Origin: an uncultured Lachnotalea sp.
Lineage (GTDB): Bacteria > Bacillota > Clostridia > Lachnospirales > Lachnospiraceae
NCBI GenBank assembly: GCA_948470255.1
Contig: CAOKOS010000011.1
Location: forward strand, 1-56,688
Length of the DNA stretch: 56,688 nucleotides
Reading direction: 5' to 3'
Part shown: in pieces, positions 1 to 6,840 of the stretch
How positions within the stretch are numbered: the stretch's first letter is position 1
Layout: every line of letters begins with the position of its first letter
Notes under the pieces: generated by a model
What the model saw: only the letters and a program-made list of their open reading frames with translations
What the model was told of the DNA's origin: nothing
Databases searched by the model: none
Translations under genes and position numbers: made by a program

Positions 1-2
1 AC

Positions 3-38
3 GTGGACGAGAACGGAAAGATTACGGGATTGTTCTAA
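3..38 (+). CDS. fhs: 3' end of probable formate-tetrahydrofolate ligase (partial)
   Basis: Only the last 11 codons and the stop lie in the window; the frame is open to the left edge. The tail VDENGKITGLF resembles the usual C-terminus of clostridial formate-tetrahydrofolate ligases (a Gly-Leu-Phe/Ser ending after an acidic stretch). The two genes that follow, fchA and folD, encode the next two steps of the methyl branch: formyl-THF to methenyl-THF to methylene-THF. The identification rests on this short tail plus context, so it is inference. The start and all catalytic residues are outside the window. Confidence 0.6.
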   Translation: MDENGKITGLF

Positions 39-56
39 GATATATTGAGATTCAGG

Positions 57-106
57 GGCTGTTGCAAAATATCAGGATATTTTATATTTTGCAACAGCCT
101 CCTTTT
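57..106 (+). terminator. Perfect 16-bp hairpin between fhs end and fchA
   Basis: GGCTGTTGCAAAATAT (57-72) and its exact complement (84-99) enclose an 11-nt loop, followed by TCCTTTT. The stem is long and AT-rich at its tip. The short T tract suggests an intrinsic terminator or a partial attenuator between the upstream gene and fchA. An mRNA-processing or stability hairpin is equally possible. Confidence 0.55.
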
Positions 107-146
107 ACAGAAAATAATGAAATATGTATGCCAAGAGGAGGAAACA

Positions 147-776
147 ATGGGTTTTTCAACTGTGCAGTGCAATGAATTTGTGGAAGTACTCGCTTCCAAG
201 GCCCCCGTACCGGGCGGCGGCGGCGCAAGCGCCCTGGTGGGAGCAGTGGGGACGGCTCTTGGAAATATGGTTGGTTCCCTGACTGTAGGAAAGAAGAAAT
301 ATGCAGATGTAGAAGAGGAAATGTGGGAGCTTAAAGGAAAAGCGGATGCTCTCCAGAAAGAGCTTCTGACCCTCATTGAAAGAGATGCAGAAGTGTTTGA
401 ACCTTTGTCTAAGGCTTATGGAATGCCCCGGGCCACAGAGGAGGAAAAAGCGGAGAAGGCCCGCGTCATGGAGATCGTTTTGAAAGATGCCTGCTCTGTT
501 CCCATGGAGATTATGGAAAAATGCTGTGAAGCTTTGGATCTGATCGTAGAATTTGCTGCCAAAGGTTCTGCTTTGGCCATCAGCGATGCCGGTGTGGGAG
601 CGGCTTTCTGTAAGGCTGCCCTTCAGGGAGCCAGCCTGAATGTATATATCAACACAAAATCCATGGCAAACCGGGAATATGCGGAAGAATTAAATCAGAA
701 GGCTGACGCTATGTTTGAAAAATATACAAAGTTGGCCGATGAAGTCTTTGAGGGCGTATTGGGACGATTAAAATAA
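147..776 (+). CDS. fchA: Methenyltetrahydrofolate cyclohydrolase (FTCD_C/cyclodeaminase family)
   Basis: This 209-residue, mostly helical protein belongs to the cyclodeaminase/cyclohydrolase family. It carries the PGGGGASAL loop (residues 22-30) and the later SDAGVGAAFCKAAL segment (about 145) seen in FchA proteins. Family members hydrolyse 5,10-methenyl-THF to 10-formyl-THF, or run the reverse in acetogens, in the cytoplasm. The start at 147 was chosen because AGGAGGA ends 5 nt upstream; the frame is open further back to 45, but that extension has no ribosome-binding site and runs through the hairpin. It lies between the fhs end and folD, so a one-carbon role is well supported. A formimino-THF cyclodeaminase role is the alternative, but no histidine-degradation genes are nearby. 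Confidence 0.85.
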   Translation: MGFSTVQCNEFVEVLASKAPVPGGGGASALVGAVGTALGNMVGSLTVGKKKYADVEEEMWELKGKADALQKELLTLIERDAEVFEPLSKAYGMPRATEEEKAEKARVMEIVLKDACSVPMEIMEKCCEALDLIVEFAAKGSALAISDAGVGAAFCKAALQGASLNVYINTKSMANREYAEELNQKADAMFEKYTKLADEVFEGVLGRLK

Positions 777-857
777 ACTTCACTTGTGTAAAGAACAGTT
801 ATGTTCTGTAAAGCTTTTTTCTGTACAGGTAAAGTGAATTTATAGGAGGATAGATTA

Positions 858-1739
858 ATGGCAAAGCAGCTGCTTGGAAAAGAGGTTACTGCCGCATTAA
901 ATGAGAAAATCATGGGACAGGTGGCAGAGCTGAAAGAAAAAGGAATCACTCCCAAGCTGGGTATCATTCGGGTTGGCGAAAATTCCAGCGATATTTCCTA
1001 TGAAAAAGGGGCAATGAAGAGATGTGAAACTTTGGGCGTGGAAGTGGAAAGAATACTGCTTCCTGAAGACATCTCAAAGGAAGAACTTTTAAAGGTGATT
1101 GACAAGGTAAATAAAGACGCTTCCATACATGGCGTTTTGATGTTCCGTCCGCTTCCGAAACATCTGAAAGCAGATCAGGGCGAAATTGAAAACGCACTGG
1201 ATCCTGCGAAGGATGTGGATTGCATGACTGACGGTTCCATGGCAGGCGTATTTACTGGAAAACCCCTGGGATTCCCTCCGTGCACCCCTCAGGCATGTAT
1301 GGAGATACTGGATTATTATGGAATTGACTGCAAAGGCAAAAACGCCGTTGTCATCGGCAGGAGCCTTGTGGTAGGGAAACCTGCAGCCATGATGCTGATG
1401 GGAAAAAATGCGACCGTTACTGTTTGCCATACAAGGACAGTCAATACAGCTGAGATTGCAAGAGAAGCTGATATCCTGATTTCTTCTGCAGGTGTATTGA
1501 ACAGCCTGACCAAAGACTTTGTACGTCCTGGCCAGATTGTCATTGACGTATCCATCAACTGGGATGCGGAGAAGCCCAACAGTAAAGGCGGCAAAGGAGC
1601 CATTGCCGGAGATGCTGTTTACAGCGAAGTAGAACCTATTGTGGAGGCCATCACTCCTGTTCCCGGTGGTGTGGGAGCAGTGACTACTTCCGTATTGGTA
1701 GGACATGTGGTAGAAGCCGCCATGAGGACTGTAAAATAG
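858..1739 (+). CDS. folD: Methylenetetrahydrofolate dehydrogenase FolD, probably lacking cyclohydrolase activity
   Basis: A 293-residue FolD-family protein with the usual N-terminal folate domain and Rossmann domain. Recognisable motifs are PPCTPQACMEIL (about 138), GRSLVVGKPAA (family GRSxxVGxP) and PGGVGAVTTSVLVGH near the C-terminus. The start follows TAGGAGG. In bifunctional FolD the cyclohydrolase site uses a Tyr, a Lys four residues later, and a Gln in the VQLPLP motif. Here Tyr48 is kept, the Lys position is Ala52, and the Gln position is Phe96 (LMFRPLP). The motif after DVD is also atypical (CMTDGS instead of GFHP.N). I infer a dehydrogenase that leaves cyclohydrolysis to the adjacent FchA, as in monofunctional members of the family. 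The gene is followed by a strong terminator. Confidence 0.88.
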   Translation: MAKQLLGKEVTAALNEKIMGQVAELKEKGITPKLGIIRVGENSSDISYEKGAMKRCETLGVEVERILLPEDISKEELLKVIDKVNKDASIHGVLMFRPLPKHLKADQGEIENALDPAKDVDCMTDGSMAGVFTGKPLGFPPCTPQACMEILDYYGIDCKGKNAVVIGRSLVVGKPAAMMLMGKNATVTVCHTRTVNTAEIAREADILISSAGVLNSLTKDFVRPGQIVIDVSINWDAEKPNSKGGKGAIAGDAVYSEVEPIVEAITPVPGGVGAVTTSVLVGHVVEAAMRTVK

Positions 1740-1751
1740 ATTTGAAACCAA

Positions 1752-1795
1752 CCCCGCCGCCGCTTTTCCTGTGACAAAAGCGGCGGCGGGGTTTT
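1752..1795 (+). terminator. Strong intrinsic terminator after folD
   Basis: A perfect 16-bp GC-rich stem (CCCCGCCGCCGCTTTT, 1752-1767, with 1776-1791) and an 8-nt loop are followed by TTTT. It lies 12 nt past the folD stop and should end the fhs-fchA-folD transcript. Confidence 0.9.
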
Positions 1796-1799
1796 ATTA

Positions 1800-2050
1800 C
1801 TTTATAGGAAATTGCGTCCTATAAAGCAAAAACCCTCCGGGAGGATCGCACTGCGGCGGAGAGGAATTATATCGCTGAAGCGATCCGCCGCAGGCGGAGA
1901 ATCCTGCACGGCAGGATTCTTTGTTCCTTTATAGGAAATTGCGTCCTATAAAGTAAAACCCTCCGGGGGCTGCGCAGTTCGCGGAAAGGGAATTAGCCTT
2001 TCAGGCCCGCTCACGCGCGGCGATTGCGCAAAGCGTAATCTTTGATAGGA
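1800..2050. repeat. Two degenerate copies of a palindromic intergenic repeat
   Basis: Two tandem, same-direction units begin at 1800 and 1927. Each opens with an identical 27-base palindrome (CTTTATAGGA, 7-nt loop AATTGCG, TCCTATAAAG), then an A-rich spacer and CCCTCCGGG. A structured, diverged middle follows and then (A)GGAATTA. The first unit also has a GCGGCGGA...TCCGCCGC stem and a GAATCCTGC/GCAGGATTC hairpin. No plausible coding frame crosses the region, which is the gap between folD and the convergent MATE gene. It looks like a REP/MITE-type dispersed element; only these two copies were noticed in the window. Confidence 0.7.
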
Positions 2051-2060
2051 GAAGGATTTT

Positions 2061-3410
2061 TTATATGCCCAGCAAGGTCTTCTTTCGGCGAAGATAATAG
2101 GCCAGTCCGATGAAATCAGCCAGGAACCAGCCAATGGGAACAGATACCCATATGCCGATTACGCCGATGAAAGGGATGGCGGAAAGCATGTAAGCCAAGA
2201 TAACGCGGGTTCCCAGAGATACGACTGTAAGAACCACGGACATACCCGGTTTTTGTATGGCACGGTATAAGCCATAGAGCAGGAACAGGCAGCCGATACC
2301 ACAATAAAAAGCGCCTTCAATTCGCAGATACTGCACTCCGATGGAAAGAATTTCTGTTTCATGGGGCTTTACGAAAATCAACATCAGAGGCCGCGCAAAG
2401 ATACAGACGCCTGCCGTGATGATAAGGCAAAATATGATGGAGGAGGCAATGGCGCTTTTAATTCCTTTTTTAATCCTTTCCATTTTTCCGGCTCCATAAT
2501 TTTGGGCAATAAAGGTGGAAAAAGCATTGCCAAAGTCCTGTACCGGCATATAAGCGAAAGAATCAATTTTTACAGCAGCAGCAAAGGCGGCCATGACTGT
2601 AGGGCCGAAGCTGTTTACCCGTCCCTGGACCATGAGGATGCCAAAGTTCATAATGGACTGCTGTAAACAGGTCAGGAAAGAAAACTGGGAGATCTCCGGC
2701 AGGATTCCAGGCTTCAGGTGCAGATGCTTTTTCTGAAGCCTTAACTCAGGGAATTTCACCAGCGTGTAAATTAGAATACCAATGCCGGATACATATTGGG
2801 AAATGACTGTGGCAGCTGCCGCCCCAGGGGCGCCCCAGTAAAATACCAGTACGAATAAAAGATCCAGCCCGATGTTTAAGAGGGCTGAAATTCCAAGGAA
2901 AAGAAGAGGGATGACAGAATTTCCCACAGCCCTGAGAAGGGATGCGAAAAAATTATAAAGGAAAGTGGCAGTGATTCCCATGAATATAACCCACAGATAG
3001 CTTCTCATCATGTCATAAATCTCTTCTGGAATTTGAAGAAGCCTCATAATAGGGTCAATAAAAAGGAATACAGCCAGGTTCAGGATTATCGTACAAGCGG
3101 CAACCAGAAGAAAAGAAGCAAAAATACTGTGCTTTAACCGCTCCATGTTTTTTGCTCCATAGCAAGTGGAAAAAACAGCGCCGCTTCCCATACAAAGCCC
3201 GAGGAGGATCGAAGTCAAAAAAGTCATTAAAGTATAAGAGGAACCGACTGCCGCCAGGGCGTTGGAGCCTAAAAACTGGCCCACAATCAGCGTATCTGCG
3301 ATGTTATAAAGCTGCTGCAGAAGGTTTCCCAGTATCATGGGGAGTGCAAAAAGCAGCATGGTTTTTGTGATATTTCCACTGGTCAAATCTTTCTTTTTCA
3401 TAGCATCCAC
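2061..3410 (-). CDS. MATE family multidrug/sodium antiporter
   Basis: A 449-residue integral membrane protein with about 12 hydrophobic segments and the two-fold MatE repeat. The N-terminus (LLFALPMILGNLLQQLYNIA, then DTLIVGQFLG) is typical of the DinF/NorM-like MATE branch common in Clostridia. Members export cationic drugs, dyes or metabolites in exchange for Na+ or H+; the substrate cannot be read from sequence. The first Met is followed two codons later by another (MKKKDL); AAGGA upstream fits either. The gene sits 4 nt downstream of the YdcZ-type transporter gene and is probably co-transcribed from the promoter at 4417-4445. It converges on the repeat region after folD. Confidence 0.88.
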   Translation of the reverse strand: MDAMKKKDLTSGNITKTMLLFALPMILGNLLQQLYNIADTLIVGQFLGSNALAAVGSSYTLMTFLTSILLGLCMGSGAVFSTCYGAKNMERLKHSIFASFLLVAACTIILNLAVFLFIDPIMRLLQIPEEIYDMMRSYLWVIFMGITATFLYNFFASLLRAVGNSVIPLLFLGISALLNIGLDLLFVLVFYWGAPGAAAATVISQYVSGIGILIYTLVKFPELRLQKKHLHLKPGILPEISQFSFLTCLQQSIMNFGILMVQGRVNSFGPTVMAAFAAAVKIDSFAYMPVQDFGNAFSTFIAQNYGAGKMERIKKGIKSAIASSIIFCLIITAGVCIFARPLMLIFVKPHETEILSIGVQYLRIEGAFYCGIGCLFLLYGLYRAIQKPGMSVVLTVVSLGTRVILAYMLSAIPFIGVIGIWVSVPIGWFLADFIGLAYYLRRKKTLLGI

Positions 3411-3414
3411 ATCC

Positions 3415-4350
3415 TTAATTACATTTCTTTAATTTATTTTTTGTTTCCTGTTTCTGAGCTTTTAAGGTTACCCTTTTGTCTAAGAAAATTCCAGCGCAGA
3501 CCACAAGGATTCCCATAAGCTTTCCCAAAGGGAATTCACCAAAGAAAAGCAAATCAGCTATGATACTGGCGCTGATTTGTCCCACCAGGATAAAAATCGT
3601 CGCATGGAAAACTTTCAATTTTCCGTATGTAATATTGTTGAACAGGCAGGCAACACCACCAAGAGGGCCTGTCAGATAAGCGGCAACAGGAGCATTGATA
3701 AAACTAGAAACCGGGATCTGAAAGCCAGAAGTACAAAGAAGCAGGATAAAAGAAATCAAAGCGCCGACTCCGGCAATATAAAAACCTCCGGCAATCCTTC
3801 CCACATAATGACTGGCTTCAAAATTAAACATACGTGCAAAAACGGTGACAAAACCAATGAAAATAGCGAACAGAAGTAGAAAAAATAACATTCCCTGTCC
3901 AGAGATTCCCCTGAAAGAGTCAGCGCCGGCAAAATTGATTACAAATACACCAGCGAGAATACAGAGGAACCCAGGAAGCCTGTTGACCCGGAACCTGACT
4001 TTTTCTGAACCGAACCATCCGAAGTGGTCCACAACAGCCGACATGATAAGCTGGCCGGATACGGAGAGGCAGACGGTGACAGCGCTTCCAAGTTTGTCTA
4101 CTAAATAACCGGAAAATCCCATAACAGAGGCGGCACATATACTGCCCAGGTAAACGTGTGGCGGCATGGCCCCCGGTTTCGGGAATTTCCTGGTGGGGAC
4201 AAATTCCAGAAGGAAACAAGTGAGAGAATTTAAAAGCATACTGGCGAAACCGACGCCGAATACTCCGATAATTGGAGACAAAACGCCGTTGCAGCTGCTT
4301 TGGACAGAAATCATGGCTCCGGATAAAACAGCCATAAAAATATAAAGCAT
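3415..4350 (-). CDS. DMT-superfamily transporter, duplicated DUF606/YdcZ
   Basis: A 311-residue membrane protein with about ten transmembrane segments. It consists of two DUF606 (YdcZ) halves, roughly residues 1-145 and 160-300; single-unit homologues are about 140-150 residues. The halves share the pattern of a Gly-rich first helix and a closing helix (GVFVINFAG in the first, GILVVCAGIFLDKR in the second). Family function is poorly known: putative small-molecule efflux or uptake at the cytoplasmic membrane. AGGGGGATC precedes the ATG. It is the first gene of a two-gene operon with the MATE exporter. A palindromic AAACGTTT site lies between its promoter and start. Confidence 0.82.
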   Translation of the reverse strand: MLYIFMAVLSGAMISVQSSCNGVLSPIIGVFGVGFASMLLNSLTCFLLEFVPTRKFPKPGAMPPHVYLGSICAASVMGFSGYLVDKLGSAVTVCLSVSGQLIMSAVVDHFGWFGSEKVRFRVNRLPGFLCILAGVFVINFAGADSFRGISGQGMLFFLLLFAIFIGFVTVFARMFNFEASHYVGRIAGGFYIAGVGALISFILLLCTSGFQIPVSSFINAPVAAYLTGPLGGVACLFNNITYGKLKVFHATIFILVGQISASIIADLLFFGEFPLGKLMGILVVCAGIFLDKRVTLKAQKQETKNKLKKCN

Positions 4351-4383
4351 GATGGATCCCCCTGCAGTTTATCTGCTGTATTT

Positions 4384-4394
4384 CAAACGTTTCC
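4384..4394 (-). promoter_or_regulatory. Possible cre-like/LacI-type operator before the YdcZ-MATE operon
   Basis: CAAACGTTTCC contains the perfect palindrome AAACGTTT. It lies just downstream of the predicted transcription start of the minus-strand transporter operon. This partly resembles CcpA cre sites, but flank matches are incomplete, so confidence is low. Confidence 0.3.
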
Positions 4395-4416
4395 TTTTAT
4401 TCAGGCAACACCACTG

Positions 4417-4445
4417 ATTATAAGGGTAATACAGGAAATAATCAA
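4417..4445 (-). promoter_or_regulatory. Sigma-A type promoter for the YdcZ-MATE operon
   Basis: On the minus strand TTGATT (4440-4445), a 17-nt spacer and TATAAT (4417-4422) form a near-consensus promoter. It is about 70 nt upstream of the start codon of the YdcZ-type gene. Confidence 0.6.
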
Positions 4446-4547
4446 TACAGTTTCTAGCAATCTGAAAAAAAATGTGATATGATAAAAGTAATTTATTTTT
4501 GTTAATATAAGTATGTATTTTACAAAATAAGAACAGGAGGAAATCAT

Positions 4548-5261
4548 ATGGCAACTCCACACAATCAGGCAGAGACAGGACAGATCGCGGAAAGTATTTT
4601 GCTGCCGGGAGATCCTTTACGGGCCCAGTTTATTGCAGAAAACTTTTTGGAGCATGTAACGAAATTCAATTCCGTAAGGAATATGTTTGGCTTCACCGGA
4701 ACGTATGGTGGAAAAAGGATATCAGTCATGGGGACAGGGATGGGATGTCCTTCTATTGGGATTTATTCTTATGAACTGATCCACTTTTATGGCGTGAAGA
4801 ACCTGATCCGGGTAGGTTCCTGCGGAAGCATACAGGAAAGCCTTCCTGTGGGGAACCTGGTTATGGCCATGGGTGCCAGCACGGATGGGAACTTCGCTCA
4901 TCAATACGGGCTGCCGGGGATTTATTCGGCCACAGCCTCTTACGAACTTTTGGAAAAAGCAATGGGAGCCGCTGCTGCCCACGGATATCCCTGCCAGGCA
5001 GGAAATGTCTTGACTTCAGATTTGTTTTATACAGAAACGCCGGAATGGAAAGAATGGGCGAAAATGGGGATTTTGTCGGTGGAAATGGAAAGTTATGCCC
5101 TTTACTGCAATGCAAACAGGGCCGGCGTCCGTGCCTTAGGGATTTTTACAGTATCTGATTCTATCGTGACGGGGGAAGGGCTTTCTGCTGGAGAGCGCCA
5201 GACAGGCTTTACCAATATGATGCAGGTGGCCCTGGAGACAGCGGCAGCTTTTACGGAATGA
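4548..5261 (+). CDS. deoD: Purine-nucleoside phosphorylase, DeoD type
   Basis: A 237-residue cytoplasmic enzyme of the hexameric PNP_UDP_1 family. It splits purine (deoxy)ribonucleosides with phosphate into base plus (deoxy)ribose-1-phosphate. Visible motifs are LLPGDPLRAQFIAE (phosphate and ribose site), GTGMGCPSIGIYSYEL, the VEMESYAL ribose-binding glutamates, and TVSDSIVTGE carrying the catalytic Asp. Length is normal. The start follows AGGAGG with 6 nt spacing. It begins an apparent three-gene run with cls (22-nt gap) and the GH2 gene (27-nt gap). The AT-rich upstream gap holds weak promoter-like hexamers, none convincing. Confidence 0.92.
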   Translation: MATPHNQAETGQIAESILLPGDPLRAQFIAENFLEHVTKFNSVRNMFGFTGTYGGKRISVMGTGMGCPSIGIYSYELIHFYGVKNLIRVGSCGSIQESLPVGNLVMAMGASTDGNFAHQYGLPGIYSATASYELLEKAMGAAAAHGYPCQAGNVLTSDLFYTETPEWKEWAKMGILSVEMESYALYCNANRAGVRALGIFTVSDSIVTGEGLSAGERQTGFTNMMQVALETAAAFTE

Positions 5262-5283
5262 ACCTGTTCCAAAAGAGGAATTT

Positions 5284-6813
5284 ATGAAGTATAAAAAACT
5301 GATTACCAATCGGATTTTGTTTACCGGTTTGCTGTTGATCATTCAGGCAGTATGGATGGTGGTCTTTCTTTTAAAACTGGTCAGCTACTCTGTGTGGATT
5401 AATGCTGGATTTACAGTCTTAAGTGTTTTTATTACACTTTTTCTGATCGGGAAAGAGGAAAATTCCGCCTACAAAATTGCCTGGATTATTTTGATTCTCT
5501 GCCTTCCGCTGTTTGGGGGCCTTCTCTATATCTTTTTTGGAAATAAAAACCCCTCCAAAAACATGAAGCGCCGGCTGCAGAACACCCATCGGAAGATGGC
5601 AAAGGAATTTCGAGGGACGGACAGAGTGGTAAAAGAGCTGCGCTCCTTTGATGAACGGGCGGCCGGTGTCAGCGCTTATTTAAAAAACTCCAGTGATTAC
5701 AGCCTTCATAAGGATACAGATACCCGTTATTATCCTTTGGGAGAGCTTATGTTTCAGGATATGCTTGAAGACCTGGAGCGGGCAGAATATTATATTTTTA
5801 TGGAATATTTTATCATAGAGGAAGGATGCATGTGGGATCAGATACTGGAAATCCTGGAACGGAAGGTGTCGCAGGGGGTGGATGTCCGCCTGATCTATGA
5901 TGATATGGGATGCGTTACACTGCTTCCAAAAGGCTATGATAAACGTTTGGAACGGAAAGGAATCCGCTGTATGGCTTTTAACCCTGTGATCCCTTTTTTC
6001 GCCATGGTAATGAATCATCGGGATCATAGGAAGATTACTGTAATCGACGGCCACACTGCTTATACAGGAGGCGTAAACCTGGCAGATGAATATATCAATG
6101 TAAAAAAACGGTTTGGCCACTGGAAAGATTCCGGTATCCGCCTGGAAGGGGATGGGGTATGGAACTTCACATTAATGTTTTTGGAAATGTGGAATTCCTA
6201 TAGAAAAGAAGATGGGAACGTAGAGCAGTTTAAGCCACGAATCCATCACCCGGAGCCGTTTTTCGGAAGAGGATATGTCCAGCCTTTTGGGGATACCCCC
6301 CTGGATAATGAAACTGTGGCGGAAAATGTCTATATTGAAATTTTAAACCAAGCAAGGGACTACTGCTATATTTTTACGCCTTATCTGATTGTGGATGACG
6401 AAATGAAGCTGGCCCTTTCCCTGGCCGCGAAGAGAGGCGTGGATGTGCGGATTGTGACGCCGGGGATTCCAGACAAGCCGCTGGTATTCCGACTAACCAG
6501 ATCCAATTACACGCCCCTTTTAAAAGCAGGGGTAAAAATCTACGAATATACGCCTGGTTTTATTCATGCAAAAAGTTATGTCTGTGACGATGAGTTTGCT
6601 GTGGTGGGCACCATTAATATGGATTACCGCAGCTTGTACCTGCATTTTGAATGTGGTGTTTTTCTGTATCGAGCTGATGCGGTGGCGGATTTAAAACTGG
6701 ATGCTATCCAGACCATTGGACAAAGCCGTCCTATATCATTAAAAAACTGCAGAACTGGACTGTTTGGCGGCCTTTTGGATTCGGTGCTGCGAATCCTGGC
6801 GCCTTTGTTTTGA
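5284..6813 (+). CDS. cls: Cardiolipin synthase (phospholipase D family)
   Basis: A 509-residue membrane-associated enzyme that joins two phosphatidylglycerols into cardiolipin and glycerol. Two N-terminal transmembrane helices (about 8-30 and 38-60) end in the LFGGLLYIFFG segment typical of bacterial Cls. Two HKD motifs follow: HRKITVID (around residue 247) and HAKSYVCD (around 428), each followed by G(G/T) and N at the expected spacing. The GTINMDYRSLYLHFE ending of the second motif is characteristic of Cls. It lies 22 nt after deoD and 27 nt before the GH2 gene, so it is probably in their operon, though no shared function is evident. Confidence 0.92.
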   Translation: MKYKKLITNRILFTGLLLIIQAVWMVVFLLKLVSYSVWINAGFTVLSVFITLFLIGKEENSAYKIAWIILILCLPLFGGLLYIFFGNKNPSKNMKRRLQNTHRKMAKEFRGTDRVVKELRSFDERAAGVSAYLKNSSDYSLHKDTDTRYYPLGELMFQDMLEDLERAEYYIFMEYFIIEEGCMWDQILEILERKVSQGVDVRLIYDDMGCVTLLPKGYDKRLERKGIRCMAFNPVIPFFAMVMNHRDHRKITVIDGHTAYTGGVNLADEYINVKKRFGHWKDSGIRLEGDGVWNFTLMFLEMWNSYRKEDGNVEQFKPRIHHPEPFFGRGYVQPFGDTPLDNETVAENVYIEILNQARDYCYIFTPYLIVDDEMKLALSLAAKRGVDVRIVTPGIPDKPLVFRLTRSNYTPLLKAGVKIYEYTPGFIHAKSYVCDDEFAVVGTINMDYRSLYLHFECGVFLYRADAVADLKLDAIQTIGQSRPISLKNCRTGLFGGLLDSVLRILAPLF

Positions 6814-6840
6814 TCAATCCCATTTGGAAAAGAGGAAGAT

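Noticed and set aside
45..146. N-terminal extension of FchA
   Set aside because: It would translate the hairpin and lacks a ribosome-binding site; AGGAGGA precedes the ATG at 147.
777..857. Short hairpins (AGAACA/TGTTCT) between fchA and folD as a riboswitch
   Set aside because: Stems are only 6-8 bp and match no known riboswitch core.
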